A DNA stretch of 64,000 nucleotides from contig NZ_JAWQJT010000002.1 of the NCBI RefSeq assembly GCF_033441515.1, positions 2,418,001 to 2,482,000 on the forward strand. Direction: 5' to 3'. Made by a program: the position numbers and the translations under genes. The stretch comes from Amycolatopsis solani. Its GTDB lineage: Bacteria > Actinomycetota > Actinomycetes > Mycobacteriales > Pseudonocardiaceae. A model generated the notes under the pieces. It was given only the letters and a program-made list of their open reading frames with translations, was not told the DNA's origin and did not search any database. This document shows, piece by piece, positions 33,889 to 42,943 of the stretch; positions within the stretch are counted from its first letter, which is position 1, and each line of letters begins with the position of its first letter.

Positions 33889-34689
33889 ATGCGCCCCGTC
33901 GCCGAACGCTCGGCCGACCTGAACCGCCTGCTCGCCCAAGGCCCGTTCCCCGCCGCGCTGCGGGCGGCCATCGGGGAGAGCGGGCTGTCGCTGGATCGCA
34001 TCCGCCACCGCCTCGCGCGGCGTGGTCTGACGGTCAGCGTTCCGACGCTGAGCCTCTGGCAGTCCGGCCGGCGGCGCCCGGAGCGCGCGGAGTCACTGCG
34101 GGTCCTCGCCGGCCTGGAACAACTGCTCGAGCTGCCGCCCGGTGCGCTCGGTACGTTGCTGGGGCCGCCACGGCCGCGGCGGCACGGCCGGTTGGTCGCG
34201 CTGAGCCAGCACGACCGGGCGGAAATCGACGAGAGCGGCCGGCTCACCGCCGTCCGCGTCCGGGTGGTGCTGCGAGCTGTCGAGGCGGGATCGGACCGCT
34301 GGCCGGTGCGCTGGGACCTGCCACCCCGCGTGACGCCGAAGATCGTGGCGGACCGCAACTGCCGGGTCGGCAGCGTCGTGCACGACCTCGACCGGAGCCG
34401 GCTGACCGCGGACCTCGTGCTGGACGCCGCGCCGGCACCGGGGGAGTCCGTCATCGTCGAATACGGGGCGACGTTCCCGGCCCGGCCGGCCGCGCACGAG
34501 TTCTTGCGCGTCTTCGCCCACCCGGTCCGCGACTACCTCTTGGAGGCGCGCTTCGCCGAGCTGCCGGCGCGGTGCGTGCGGCTGCCCGGCGGCGGCGCCG
34601 TCCGGGAGCTGTGCCCGGACTCCGGCGGAACCGTGCACGTCGCCGAAGCCGACGCCGCCGGCCGGATCGGGATCCGCTGGGAACCGTGA
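33889..34689 (+). CDS. HTH (XRE-like) protein with C-terminal beta-rich domain
   Basis: A 266-residue protein I cannot name. Residues about 20-75 resemble a Cro/CI-type HTH (FPAALRAAIGESGLSLDRIRHRLARRGLTVSVPTLSLWQSGRRRPERAESLRVL), which actinobacteria use in many small regulators. The rest (about 95-266) is beta-rich with no known motif; one stretch, VSVIVEYGATFPARPAAHEFLRVFAH-like, suggests a ligand or partner surface. ATG 33889 is chosen for CGAGGAG ahead of it. It is transcribed alone and is convergent with the subtilisin gene over a strong hairpin. Probably a DNA-binding regulator of unknown targets. Confidence 0.72.
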   Translation: MRPVAERSADLNRLLAQGPFPAALRAAIGESGLSLDRIRHRLARRGLTVSVPTLSLWQSGRRRPERAESLRVLAGLEQLLELPPGALGTLLGPPRPRRHGRLVALSQHDRAEIDESGRLTAVRVRVVLRAVEAGSDRWPVRWDLPPRVTPKIVADRNCRVGSVVHDLDRSRLTADLVLDAAPAPGESVIVEYGATFPARPAAHEFLRVFAHPVRDYLLEARFAELPARCVRLPGGGAVRELCPDSGGTVHVAEADAAGRIGIRWEP

Positions 34690-34693
34690 AGAC

Positions 34694-34729
34694 GAGCGGG
34701 GCCCCGGCGTGTTCGCCGGGGCCCCGCTC
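34694..34729. terminator. 16-bp stem bidirectional terminator
   Basis: Arms 34694-34709 and 34714-34729 are exact reverse complements with a four-base loop (TGTT). It lies between the convergent HTH-protein and subtilisin genes, 5 bases past one stop and 18 before the other, and is followed by a short pyrimidine run (TCCTTTCC). Confidence 0.82.
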
Positions 34730-34746
34730 TCCTTTCCGGTGCGGCG

Positions 34747-35916
34747 TCAGGGTGCGATGTAGAGGGTCCGGTTCGGGGTCCCGCTGCCCGGGTTCCTCAC
34801 CAGGTTCGGCGTCGACGCCGCGACCAGCGCTTGGCCGACCTGGGCGGCGGTGGCGGTCGGGTGCGTGGCGAGGTAGATCGCCGCCGCGCCGGCGACGTGC
34901 GGCGACGCGAACGACGTGCCGTTGCCGGTGTAGGTGGCGGTGTCGTTGGTGTTCCACGCCGAGGTGATGCCGACACCGGGGGCGAACAGGTCGACACCGG
35001 CGCCGTAGTTGGAGAAGGACGCGCGGGTGTCGGTCTTGTCCGCGGCAGCGACCGTGATCGCTTCGGCGACGCGGGCGGGCGAGGAGGTCGAAGCGTTGGC
35101 GTTGGCGTTGCCCGCGGCGACGGCCCACGTGACGCCCGAGCTGATCGAGTTCCGGACCGCCGCGTCGAGCGCGGTCGACACCCCGCCGCCCAGGCTGGCG
35201 TTGGCCACGGCGGGCTTCTTCGCGTTGGAGGTGATCCAGTTGACGCCGGCGATCACCCCGGAAACCGTGCCGCTGCCGTCGGAGCCGAGGACCCGCACCG
35301 GGTACAGCTGGGCGCGCTTCGCGACTCCGTACTGCGAACCGGCGATCGTCGCGGCCACGTGCGTGCCGTGCCCGTAGCCGTCGTCGGCGTTCGTGTCGTT
35401 GTCGACGAAGTCGTAGCCCTGGTGCACGCGCCCGCCGAACGTCTGGTGGGTCGCGCGGATCCCGGTGTCGAGCACGTAGACGTTCACGTTCGACGCCGTG
35501 GTGCTGTAGGAGTACTGGTTGTTCAGCGGCAGGTTCCGCTGGTCGACGCGATCCAGGCCCCACGACGGCGGGTTCTGCTGGACCGCTTCCGCGTGAACGG
35601 TCTTGTCCTGCTCGACGAAAGCCACGGCGTTGTCGGCCGCGAGGCGCTTGGCGTGCTTTTCGTCCAGCCGCACGGAGAACCCGGCGAGGTTCTGCGAGTA
35701 GACCCGGGCGACGGTGCCGCGGTAGCGCCGGGCGAGGTCGCCGCTGTCGGTGTTCTTCGCGCTGTCCTTCAGCACGACGATGTAGCTGCCGGCGACGGTT
35801 CCGGTGTCGGTGGTCCCGAGCACCACGCCTTCGGCGGCCTGGGCCGGGGTGACGCCGGTGAAGACGACCGCGGCGGCCACGGCGACCGCGGCTCCGGTGA
35901 ATCTCGCTGCACGCAT
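34747..35916 (-). CDS. Secreted subtilisin-like serine protease (S8, proteinase K branch)
   Basis: A 389-residue preproprotease. A Sec signal peptide (about 1-28, TGVTPAQAAEG) precedes an I9 inhibitor/chaperone propeptide (about 42-110, YIVVLKDSAK to VEQDKTVHAE) and the mature catalytic domain. The triad is Asp150 (VYVLDTGI), His186 (GHGTHVAAT) and Ser335 (NGTSFASPHVAG), with oxyanion Asn270 in AAGN. The layout is that of proteinase K/aqualysin family enzymes of actinobacteria; no extra C-terminal domain follows. It should be exported and self-cleaved. It is transcribed alone, divergent from the Balon-like gene over a 266-base space. Confidence 0.95.
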   Translation of the reverse strand: MRAARFTGAAVAVAAAVVFTGVTPAQAAEGVVLGTTDTGTVAGSYIVVLKDSAKNTDSGDLARRYRGTVARVYSQNLAGFSVRLDEKHAKRLAADNAVAFVEQDKTVHAEAVQQNPPSWGLDRVDQRNLPLNNQYSYSTTASNVNVYVLDTGIRATHQTFGGRVHQGYDFVDNDTNADDGYGHGTHVAATIAGSQYGVAKRAQLYPVRVLGSDGSGTVSGVIAGVNWITSNAKKPAVANASLGGGVSTALDAAVRNSISSGVTWAVAAGNANANASTSSPARVAEAITVAAADKTDTRASFSNYGAGVDLFAPGVGITSAWNTNDTATYTGNGTSFASPHVAGAAAIYLATHPTATAAQVGQALVAASTPNLVRNPGSGTPNRTLYIAP

Positions 35917-36124
35917 TTCCTGCTCCTCGGGGAAGGGGACGTTCGCCCACCGAAGTTAAGGTCGCGCGTGTTTTCTCGGCAGCCGCGGGTTTTTGCGTTT
36001 TTGCGCTCGCTTTGCGGTTCCGCGCCGGCCGGATCTCGCCCTGCGAAGGGAGGTTCCCGCGACGTGGACCGGCGGCCTCGACCGGACCGCCGCCCGGACG
36101 GGCGACCCGATCGCGGCCGTGGCC

Positions 36125-36149
36125 GTTTGTCCGGGGGCTTGCCGGGTAC
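36125..36149 (+). promoter_or_regulatory. SigB/SigF-type stress promoter
   Basis: GTTT at 36125-36128 and GGGTAC at 36144-36149 are separated by 15 bases, matching the actinobacterial SigB/SigF consensus (GTTT, about 15 bases, GGGTAT/C). The -10 box ends 33 bases before the GTG of the Balon-like gene. General-stress control of a hibernation factor is biologically coherent. Confidence 0.7.
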
Positions 36150-36182
36150 GGGGGTGGCAGGCCGACGAGCGAGGAGAGTGCT

Positions 36183-37268
36183 GTGGACCAGGATCAGGTG
36201 AAGACCGTGCTGACCGCGGACGGCCCGTTCGCGTCGGTGTACCTCGAGGACTCGCACGACACCGAGGACGCGGACCGGCAGCTCGACGTCAAGCTGCGTG
36301 ACATGGCCGGGGAGCTGGGCGAACAGGGGGTGGACGAGGCGACCGTAGAGGCGGTCGTGAGCGCGATCCGGGACGGTGATCCGCCGGTGGGGCGGAGCGG
36401 GCGCGGTGTGGTGGCCGCCGGTGGGCAGGTTCTGGTGGACCGGCGCCTCGCGGGGCCGCCGGCCGCCGAGGTGGCCCGCGTGTCGTCGCTGCCCTATCTG
36501 CTGCCGTTCTTCTCGCACGCTCCGGCGGGGATTCCGTACCTGCTGGTGACCGTGGACCACCGGGGTGCGGACCTGGTGACCCACGACCGCGACGGCCGGG
36601 AAGTCGCCACGGAGACGGTGGAGGGGGAGGACGCGCCGCTGCACAAGGTGCGTGGTGGGGGGATGGCGCACGCCGGCATGCAGGCCAACGTCGAGGAAAC
36701 CCGTGACCAGAACCTCGAGCGGGTCGCCGAGCGGGTCGCGGCCACGCACCCCGGGCTGGTGCTGCTGGTCGGGGAGCAGCAGGCGCGGCGGGCGTTGCAC
36801 ACCAAGCTGCCGCCGGCGGTCCAGGACGTCACCCGCGAACTGTCGGCGGGCAGCCGGGCCCCGGGGGCCTCCCAGGAGGAACTGGAGCGGGAGATCCGGA
36901 CCGTGCTGGCCGAGCAGCGGCTGCGGGTGCTGGACGAGCTGGCCGAGCGGTTCCGCATCGGGTCGGGCCGGGCGGACGGGCTCGCGGTGACCGGGCTCGC
37001 CGAGGTCGTCGGGGCGCTGGCCGAGGCCAACGTGGACGCGCTGCTGATCGGCGAACCCGGCGACGCCGAGGTCCGGGTCGGCCGCAACGCCGGTGAGATC
37101 GCCCTCGACCGCGACGGGCTGGCGGCTTTCGGGGTCGAGGACGGCCGGGAGGAGCGCGCGGACGAAGCTCTGCCGTGGGCGGCGCTCGCCTCGGGCGCGT
37201 CCGTGACGGTCATGGACGAGCGGATCGACCTGAAGGAGGGAGTCGGCGCTCTTCTGCGGCACACCTGA
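36183..37268 (+). CDS. Rv2629/Balon-like ribosome hibernation factor (baeRF family)
   Basis: A 361-residue protein of the bacterial archaeo-eukaryotic-release-factor-like (baeRF) family that includes mycobacterial Rv2629 and, more distantly, Balon, which occupies the A site of idle ribosomes under cold or starvation (published family knowledge). Visible hallmarks are FASVYLEDSHDTEDADRQ at about 15-32, a PYLLVTVDHRGADLV strand, HKVRGGGMAHAGMQANVEET near 157-176, and an eRF1-domain-3-like end VGALAEANVDALLIGEPGD. GTG 36183 has GAGGAG upstream; the frame before it is noise. A SigB/SigF-type promoter lies just upstream. The ribosome role is inferred from the family. Confidence 0.82.
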   Translation: MDQDQVKTVLTADGPFASVYLEDSHDTEDADRQLDVKLRDMAGELGEQGVDEATVEAVVSAIRDGDPPVGRSGRGVVAAGGQVLVDRRLAGPPAAEVARVSSLPYLLPFFSHAPAGIPYLLVTVDHRGADLVTHDRDGREVATETVEGEDAPLHKVRGGGMAHAGMQANVEETRDQNLERVAERVAATHPGLVLLVGEQQARRALHTKLPPAVQDVTRELSAGSRAPGASQEELEREIRTVLAEQRLRVLDELAERFRIGSGRADGLAVTGLAEVVGALAEANVDALLIGEPGDAEVRVGRNAGEIALDRDGLAAFGVEDGREERADEALPWAALASGASVTVMDERIDLKEGVGALLRHT

Positions 37269-37289
37269 TCGGGTGACGGCGAAGCAGAA

Positions 37290-37339
37290 CCGCTTCCGCT
37301 CAGCGAAGGCTGGGGGGAGACCTGCGAGCGGAAGCGGTG
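37290..37339 (+). terminator. Hairpin after Balon-like gene
   Basis: ACCGCTTCCGCTC (37290-37302) pairs exactly with 37327-37339 over a 24-base loop, beginning 21 bases past the stop codon. It is a plausible terminator, though the loop is long. Confidence 0.5.
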
Positions 37340-37670
37340 GTCGAAGGTCGGTACGGGGGTCGCCTCTCGGCGAGTGGCACGACCCGGCTCCGGGGTGAAC
37401 CGGTGGTCCGGGAAGGCGGAAGGGGTGAGGCCCGGGGGACTCCGCCGTACCGACACCCTGTACAACGCCCCGGGCGGCGCGGTGTTCCCCGCCGACGACG
37501 CCGGCCGGCGTGACGTGCGTCGCTCACAGGTCACAGTCACCGGCGACGTTCTGCGGATCGCGGTGTTTGTGCCGCCGCGGGGCGGGCACCCGGCCAGTCG
37601 CGCTCCCCGCGGGAAGACCAACGGGAGGTCGCGCGCGGCTGCCGCACGGCCGCGACGACCTCCCTGCATG

Positions 37671-37729
37671 AGGGTGACCCGGCGTGCGGTGACGGCCTGC
37701 AGGGGGCGGTCACCGCACCGGGTCACCCT
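37671..37729. other. Long bulged hairpin upstream of molybdenum enzyme operon
   Basis: Left arm 37671-37693 pairs with 37709-37729 through 11 bp (AGGGTGACCCG) plus 10 bp (GTGCGGTGAC) separated by a two-base bulge, with a 15-base loop. A second hairpin at 37623-37664 lies just before it. They are 93 bases upstream of the iron-sulfur subunit start, where an attenuator or RNA element could act. Confidence 0.5.
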
Positions 37730-37822
37730 CCCGGTCCCGCCGTCGACGGCCGACCCGGCCCGGCCGGGTTTTCCGGCGGGGCAGCCGGGTAACCGGACAG
37801 CTCACGGACGAGGAGCGACGCC

Positions 37823-38356
37823 ATGGCGACCACCGGAACCGCGGGCCGGTCCCGCACGATCGAGCTGCGGGTCGACGGCACCGCGTACCACCCGGACGTC
37901 GACCCGCGGCGGACCCTGCTGGACCTGCTCCGCGAGCAGCTCGGGGTGACGAGCCCCAAGAAGGGCTGTGACCACGGCCAATGCGGCGCCTGCACGGTGC
38001 TGCTCGACGGCCGGCGCGTGCTCGCGTGCCTGACCTTGGCGCTGACCTGCGACGGCGCCGAGGTGACGACCGCGGCGGGCCTGTCCGGGGACGACGGCCT
38101 GCACCCCCTGCCGCAGGCGTTCGTCGACCACGAGGGGTTCCAGTGCGGCTACTGCACCCCCGGCCAGGTCTGCTCCGCCGCCGGGCTGCTGGCCGAGTTC
38201 GACGCCGGTGCGCCCAGCCACGTCACGCCGTCCGTTTCGGACAGTCCGCGGTGGACGGACGAGGAGATCGCCGAGCGGATGAGCGGCAACCTCTGCCGCT
38301 GCGGCGCCTACGTCGGCATCGTCGCGGCGATCCGGCAGGCGGGGGACAAGCGGTGA
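37823..38356 (+). CDS. Aldehyde oxidoreductase iron-sulfur subunit (PaoA/YagT-like)
   Basis: A 177-residue small subunit of a molybdenum hydroxylase of the xanthine oxidase family, carrying two [2Fe-2S] clusters that pass electrons from the Mo site to FAD. The plant-type ferredoxin cluster motif is [21 protein letters not shown] (near 49-69, in two parts), and the second cluster motifs are GYCTPGQ and GNLCRCGAY. Unlike E. coli PaoA it has no Tat signal: the start [17 protein letters not shown] lacks RR-x-FLK and a hydrophobic stretch, so the enzyme should be cytosolic. GAGGAG precedes ATG 37823. The TGA overlaps the next GTG. Confidence 0.93.
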   Translation: MATTGTAGRSRTIELRVDGTAYHPDVDPRRTLLDLLREQLGVTSPKKGCDHGQCGACTVLLDGRRVLACLTLALTCDGAEVTTAAGLSGDDGLHPLPQAFVDHEGFQCGYCTPGQVCSAAGLLAEFDAGAPSHVTPSVSDSPRWTDEEIAERMSGNLCRCGAYVGIVAAIRQAGDKR

Positions 38357-39357
38357 AGCCCTTCACGCTCGACCGGCCGGAAACCGCGGCCGACGCCGTC
38401 AGCGCGGTCGCGGCCGACCCGTCGGCGGCGTACCTGGCCGGCGGCACCAACCTGGTCGACCACCTCAAGCTCGGGATCACCGCACCCGGCCTGCTCGTCG
38501 ACGTGTCGAGGCTGACCTCGTCGGACGTCCGCGAAGACGACCGCGGCGGCCTCGTCGTCGGCGCGGGCGTCCGCAACAGCGACCTGGCGGCCGACCGGCG
38601 AGTGCGGGAGCGCTACCCCGTCCTCGCCGAAGCGCTCCTGTCGGGCGCGTCCGGGCAGCTTCGCAACATGGCGACCACCGGCGGCAATCCGTTGCAGCGC
38701 ACCCGGTGCGTCTACTTCCAGGACGTCAGCACGCCGTGCAACAAGCGGGCACCGGGATCCGGCTGCTCGGCGCTGGGCGGCTACACCCGCTACCACGCGA
38801 TCCTCGGCGCCTCGGAGCACTGCGTCGCCACCCACCCGTCGGACATGGCGGTGGCACTGGCCGTGCTGGACGCCGAGGTCCGCGTCCTCGGGCCGGACGG
38901 AGAACGCGTGGTCGCCTTCACCGACCTGCACCGCCTGCCGGGTGACCACCCGGAGCGGGACACCGTGCTGGGCCACGGGGACCTGATCACGGAGATCGCC
39001 CTGCCCCCGGCGGCCTGGGCGCGCCGCTCGGCCTACCGCAAGGTCCGCGACCGCGCGTCCTACGCCTTCGCGCTGGTCTCCGTCGCGGCCGGGGTGTCCC
39101 TTGTGGACGGCGTCCTCGAAGACGTGCGGGTCGCGCTCGGCGGTGTCGCGCACAAGCCCTGGCGCGCCCACCGCGCCGAAGCGGTGCTGCGGGGTGCACG
39201 CCCGTCGCGTGAGGTGTTCCTGGCGGCCGCCGACGCGGAACTCGCCGACGCCCGGCCGGTCGAGGGCGCCGACGGCGGGAACGCCTTCAAGGTTCCGCTC
39301 GTGCGGCGGACGCTCGCGGCGGTGTTGCGTGATCTGACCGAGGAGGCGGACCGGTGA
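38353..39357 (+). CDS. Aldehyde oxidoreductase FAD subunit with 4Fe-4S insert (PaoB/YagS-like)
   Basis: A 334-residue FAD-binding medium subunit. The flavin motif [13 protein letters not shown] is at 29-41 and [12 protein letters not shown] near 68-79. An insert with four Cys (119, 129, 138, 157) in [23 protein letters not shown] and [12 protein letters not shown] matches the extra [4Fe-4S] site of E. coli PaoB, not found in ordinary xanthine dehydrogenase or CO dehydrogenase subunits. GTG 38353 overlaps the previous stop (GTGA) and its own TGA overlaps the third subunit. This insert identifies the operon as PaoABC-like and points to aromatic or other aldehydes as substrates. Confidence 0.93.
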   Translation: MKPFTLDRPETAADAVSAVAADPSAAYLAGGTNLVDHLKLGITAPGLLVDVSRLTSSDVREDDRGGLVVGAGVRNSDLAADRRVRERYPVLAEALLSGASGQLRNMATTGGNPLQRTRCVYFQDVSTPCNKRAPGSGCSALGGYTRYHAILGASEHCVATHPSDMAVALAVLDAEVRVLGPDGERVVAFTDLHRLPGDHPERDTVLGHGDLITEIALPPAAWARRSAYRKVRDRASYAFALVSVAAGVSLVDGVLEDVRVALGGVAHKPWRAHRAEAVLRGARPSREVFLAAADAELADARPVEGADGGNAFKVPLVRRTLAAVLRDLTEEADR

Positions 39358-41444
39358 CCGAACTGCTCGAACCCTCCGCGATCGGCCGGGACGACGTGCG
39401 CCGCGACGGCGCCGCGAAGGTCGCCGGCACCGCGCCGTACGCCTTCGAAGTGCCCGTCGACCAGCCGGTCCACTGCCACCTCGTCCAGTCGGCGATCGCG
39501 CTCGGCCGCTGCACCCGGGTCGGCACGGTCGAAGCCGAATCCCTCGACGGTGTACTGCGGGTGCTGACTCCGTTCACCGCCGAGCGGCTCGCCGACACCG
39601 ACGACGCCGAGCTCGCCGTGCTGCAGGGCTGCGAAATCCCGTTCCGGGGCCGGGTGCTCGGGCTCGTCGTCGCCGAGACCTCCGAGATCGCCCGCCACGC
39701 GGCGGAACTGGTCGAGGTCGACTACGACAGCGAGACCGCCGACGTCACGCTCTCCGCCGACCGCGACGACCTGTACAAGCCGGACAAGGTCAACCCGTCG
39801 TTCCCCACCGACAGCGCCGAAGGCGACGTGGACGCGGCCCTGCGCGACGCCGAGGTCACCGTGGAGCAGACGTACACCACGGCGATGTACCACAACAACC
39901 CGCTCGAACCGCACACGACGACGGCGCTTTGGGACGGCGAAACGCTGACGCTCTGGGACTCCACGCAGGGCGTGCACCCCACGCGCAAGACGATCGCGAA
40001 GGTGTTCGGGCTATCGCCGGAGCGGATCCGGGTGATCAGCCCGTACGTCGGCGGCGGGTTCGGGTCCAAGGGCACCGTGCACGCCAACGTCGTGCTCGCG
40101 ACGCTGGCCGCGCGGGCGCTGCCGGGCCGTCCGGTGCGGCTCGCGCTGACCCGGCAGCAGATGTTCGCGCTGGCCGGGTACCGCACGCCGACGATCCAGC
40201 GGATGCGGCTCGGCGCCGGCCGCGACGGGCGGCTTCAGGCGCTGCGGCTCGACGTCGTCGAGCAGACGTCGCGGATCAAGGAGTTCGCGGAGCAGACCGC
40301 CATGCCCGCGCGGATGATGTACGCCGCGCCGAACCGGAGCACCACGCACCGGCTCGCCGCACTCGACGTGCCGGTGCCGTCGTGGATGCGGGCGCCGGGG
40401 GAGTGCCCGGGCATGTTCGGCCCCGAGGTCGCGATGGACGAGCTGGCCACCGAACTCGGCCTCGACCCGGTCGAGCTGCGCGTGCGCAACGAACCCGAGC
40501 GGGATCCCGACTCGGGGAACCCGTTCTCCAGCCGGAACCTCGTCGAATGCCTGCGCACCGGCGCCGCGAACTTCGGCTGGGCGGATCGCGATCCGCGGCC
40601 CGGGATCCGCCGCGACGGGGCGTGGCTGGTCGGCACCGGCGTCGCGGCGTCGGTCTACCCGGCGAAGCGGATGCCGGGGTCGACCGCGACGGTCCGGTTC
40701 GAGGACGGCCACCACGTCGTCGAGATCGGCGCGGCCGACATCGGCACCGGCACGTGGACGGTGCTGCCGCAGATCGCCGCCGACGCCCTCGGCGTGCCGG
40801 CGGCGCGGGTCGAGGTGCGGATCGGCGACACCGACCTGCCGCCCGCCACGGTCGCCGGCGGGTCCACCGGAGTGGCCTCGTGGGGTTCGGCCGTGGTCGA
40901 GGCGGCCCGGGCGTTCCGCGCGAAGTACGGCCCGGACCCCGACGACGGCGACGAGGCCCAAGGCGACACCCCCGAGAACCCCGACGAAGAGCACTACGCG
41001 ATGTACGCCTTCGGGGCCCAGTTCGCCGAGGCGCGCGTCAACGCCGACACCGGAGAGCTCCGGGTCGCGCGGCTGCACGGCACGTTCGCGGCGGGGCGGA
41101 TCGTCAACCCGCGCACGGCCCGGTCGCAGTTGCTGGGCGGGATGACGATGGGCCTGTCGATGGCCCTGCACGAAACCAGCGTGGTCGATCCGCGCTTCGG
41201 GCACGTGGTCAACCACGACTTCGCGGAGTACCACATCGCGGCCAACGCGGACGTGGCCGACCTGCGGGCCGACTGGCTCGACGAGCACGACCCGCACCTG
41301 AACCCGATGGGCGCCAAGGGAGTCGGCGAGATCGGCATCGTCGGCACGGCGGCGGCGGTCGCCAACGCGGTGTTCCACGCGACCGGAGTCCGGGTGCGCG
41401 ACCTGCCGATCACCTTGGACAAGCTGCTGCCGGCGCTGCCCTGA
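39354..41444 (+). CDS. Aldehyde oxidoreductase molybdenum subunit (PaoC/YagR-like)
   Basis: A 696-residue large subunit binding the molybdenum-cytosine-dinucleotide cofactor and oxidising aldehydes to carboxylic acids. Key sites are [15 protein letters not shown] near the start, the cofactor loop [10 protein letters not shown] (near 229-238), the [10 protein letters not shown] segment and, near the C-terminus, [13 protein letters not shown], whose Glu is the catalytic base of the family. Start GTG overlaps the FAD gene stop. The maturation partner usually found with it (PaoD/XdhC type) is not in this window. A decayed GntR gene follows. Confidence 0.93.
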   Translation: MTELLEPSAIGRDDVRRDGAAKVAGTAPYAFEVPVDQPVHCHLVQSAIALGRCTRVGTVEAESLDGVLRVLTPFTAERLADTDDAELAVLQGCEIPFRGRVLGLVVAETSEIARHAAELVEVDYDSETADVTLSADRDDLYKPDKVNPSFPTDSAEGDVDAALRDAEVTVEQTYTTAMYHNNPLEPHTTTALWDGETLTLWDSTQGVHPTRKTIAKVFGLSPERIRVISPYVGGGFGSKGTVHANVVLATLAARALPGRPVRLALTRQQMFALAGYRTPTIQRMRLGAGRDGRLQALRLDVVEQTSRIKEFAEQTAMPARMMYAAPNRSTTHRLAALDVPVPSWMRAPGECPGMFGPEVAMDELATELGLDPVELRVRNEPERDPDSGNPFSSRNLVECLRTGAANFGWADRDPRPGIRRDGAWLVGTGVAASVYPAKRMPGSTATVRFEDGHHVVEIGAADIGTGTWTVLPQIAADALGVPAARVEVRIGDTDLPPATVAGGSTGVASWGSAVVEAARAFRAKYGPDPDDGDEAQGDTPENPDEEHYAMYAFGAQFAEARVNADTGELRVARLHGTFAAGRIVNPRTARSQLLGGMTMGLSMALHETSVVDPRFGHVVNHDFAEYHIAANADVADLRADWLDEHDPHLNPMGAKGVGEIGIVGTAAAVANAVFHATGVRVRDLPITLDKLLPALP

Positions 41445-41487
41445 GGGCGACACATCAGTCCCTGAGGGACCTCAGCGGAACCGCTGG

Positions 41488-41747
41488 GGGGCGCGCAACC
41501 GCGGGTTCCGGGTCACGCCGCTGTCGATGCAGGCGCTCACCGACCTGACCGAGGCGCGCGTGGTCAACGAGGGTTCGGCGCTGCGGCTGTCGGCGCGGCG
41601 GCGTCACGTGGGAGTCGGAAGTGCCGGCCGCGCACCACCGGCTCGCCGGGCAGGCGATGCTCCTGCCCGGCGAGCCGGTGCGGCGCAACGAGGAGTGGGC
41701 GCGCGCACCTGAGTTCCACCACACGCTGATCAAGGCGTGCGGCAACG
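41488..41747 (+). pseudogene. GntR-family (FCD domain) regulator remnant
   Basis: Translation in two frames gives one FCD-type GntR sequence: GFRVTPLSMQALTDLTEARV and NEGSALRLSARR in the first frame (to about 41598), then VTWESEVPAAHHRLAG and AMLLPGEPVRRNEEWARAPEFHHTLIKACGN in the next. The N-terminal winged helix is missing and so is the end of the FCD domain, cut by the 3' end of the minus-strand dehydrogenase gene at 41748. A one-base-type frameshift near 41595-41605 also breaks it. It was probably once the regulator of the molybdenum aldehyde dehydrogenase or of the sugar operon. Confidence 0.8.
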
Positions 41748-42926
41748 TCAGGCCGCGGCCCACGGCGGCTCGACGTCCTGTGCCAGCTCGACGACGTGCG
41801 GTTTCGCGTCGGACAACGTCCACTCCGGCAGGTACACCCGCTCGCCGCCGCGGAGGGCGGACTCGTGGGACAGGATGCCGGCGCAGGTGATGTTCGCGGC
41901 CTGCACCGCGTTCGGGTAGGGCTCGGCCTCACCGAGCACGGACATCAGCAGCCGGTGCGCCAGGTGCGGGTGGGAACCACCGTGCCCGCCGCCCTGGACG
42001 AACGAACGGTGCTCGGTCTCGCCGTCGTCGGTGTACACACCTGCCGTGGTGAACGAGCGGATCTCCTCGGGCAGCCGGTGCGCGAAGTCGGGTACCTCGA
42101 CCCGCTCGGGCGTCTCGCCGAGGTACAGCACGTGGGCGGCGTCCTCGGTCTGGGCCCATTCGAAGGAGCGGATCGAGCCGTAGACGTCGAAGCTCTCCCG
42201 GTACTCGCGGGCGACGGCCCACAGGTGCCGGGTGACCTCGGCGACGACGTCGCTGTCCAGGAACTTGATGTGCGTCGACTCGATCGCGTAAGGCGAGCCG
42301 TAGGCGTCCTTCATGCGGTCGAACACCGAGCCCGAGCCCAGGCACTGCACGTACTCGGCCTGGTGCCCGGCGAGCGCGAGCGTCGGGCTGATCGCGTGGG
42401 TCGCGTTGTACATCGGCGGCATCCCGTCCCAATAGGACGGCCAGCCGGTCATGTCCTGGTGGTGCGAGGCACGGAAGAACTGGAGCCGGCCGAGCCGGCC
42501 ACCGAGGTAGTTCTGCTCGAGGAAGAAGAACTCGCGGCTGTACACCGTGGTCTCCATCATCATGTACGTCAGCCCGGTGCGCCGCTGCGCCTCGACGATC
42601 CGGCGGCAGTCGTCCACCGACGTGGCCATCGGGATGGTGCAGCCGACGTGCTTGCCGGCTTCCAACGCGGCGACGACCTGGTCGGCGTGCAGCTGCAGCG
42701 GGGTGTTGATGTGGATGACGTCGATGTTCGGATCCGCCAGCATCCGCGCGTAGTCGGTGTAGCGCACGTCGACGCCGTAGCGGTCGCCGACCTCGTTCAG
42801 CTTCGACTCGGTGCGCTGGCAGATCGCGTACATCTCGGCGTGGGGGTGCCGCTGGTAGATCGGGATGAACTCCGCGCCGAACTCCAGCCCGACGATGCCG
42901 ACGCGCAGCACCTTCTCCGAAGACAT
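41748..42926 (-). CDS. Gfo/Idh/MocA family sugar dehydrogenase
   Basis: A 392-residue NAD(P)-dependent dehydrogenase of the Gfo/Idh/MocA family, acting on sugars, inositols or keto-sugars. The Rossmann start is VGIVGLEFGAEF (about 9-20), the EAGKHVGCTIPMATSVDD block near 93-110 replaces the usual EKP motif by TIP, and GGSHPHLAHRLL lies in the substrate domain. ATG 42926 has AAAGGGCAAGG in front; a second ATG at 42947 overlaps the previous stop and is a real alternative. Loss of the EKP Lys (here Ile in CTIPMA) suggests a changed active site. Last gene of the long sugar operon. Confidence 0.88.
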   Translation of the reverse strand: MSSEKVLRVGIVGLEFGAEFIPIYQRHPHAEMYAICQRTESKLNEVGDRYGVDVRYTDYARMLADPNIDVIHINTPLQLHADQVVAALEAGKHVGCTIPMATSVDDCRRIVEAQRRTGLTYMMMETTVYSREFFFLEQNYLGGRLGRLQFFRASHHQDMTGWPSYWDGMPPMYNATHAISPTLALAGHQAEYVQCLGSGSVFDRMKDAYGSPYAIESTHIKFLDSDVVAEVTRHLWAVAREYRESFDVYGSIRSFEWAQTEDAAHVLYLGETPERVEVPDFAHRLPEEIRSFTTAGVYTDDGETEHRSFVQGGGHGGSHPHLAHRLLMSVLGEAEPYPNAVQAANITCAGILSHESALRGGERVYLPEWTLSDAKPHVVELAQDVEPPWAAA

Positions 42927-42943
42927 GCCTTGCCCTTTCTGGT

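Larger units (their letters stand above)
37269..37822. other. 554-base intergenic region with three strong hairpins
   Basis: I find no convincing gene here. It holds three separate inverted repeats: arms 37290-37302 and 37327-37339 (13 bp, 24-base loop, just past the Balon-like stop and likely its terminator); 37623-37631 with 37656-37664 plus inner pairing; and 37671-37693 with 37709-37729, a 21-bp pairing broken by a two-base bulge. The last two are tandem. A weak GTTT...GGGCAC box (37565-37589) and a tract with GTGACGTGCGTCGCTCACAGGTCAC sequence features also occur. A small RNA or long leader of the molybdenum operon is possible. Confidence 0.55.

Noticed and set aside
37374..37949. 191-codon plus-strand frame in the hairpin-rich gap
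   Set aside because: It overlaps the start of the iron-sulfur subunit in another frame, has no ribosome binding site, and its Arg/Pro-rich sequence is typical of spurious GC-rich frames.
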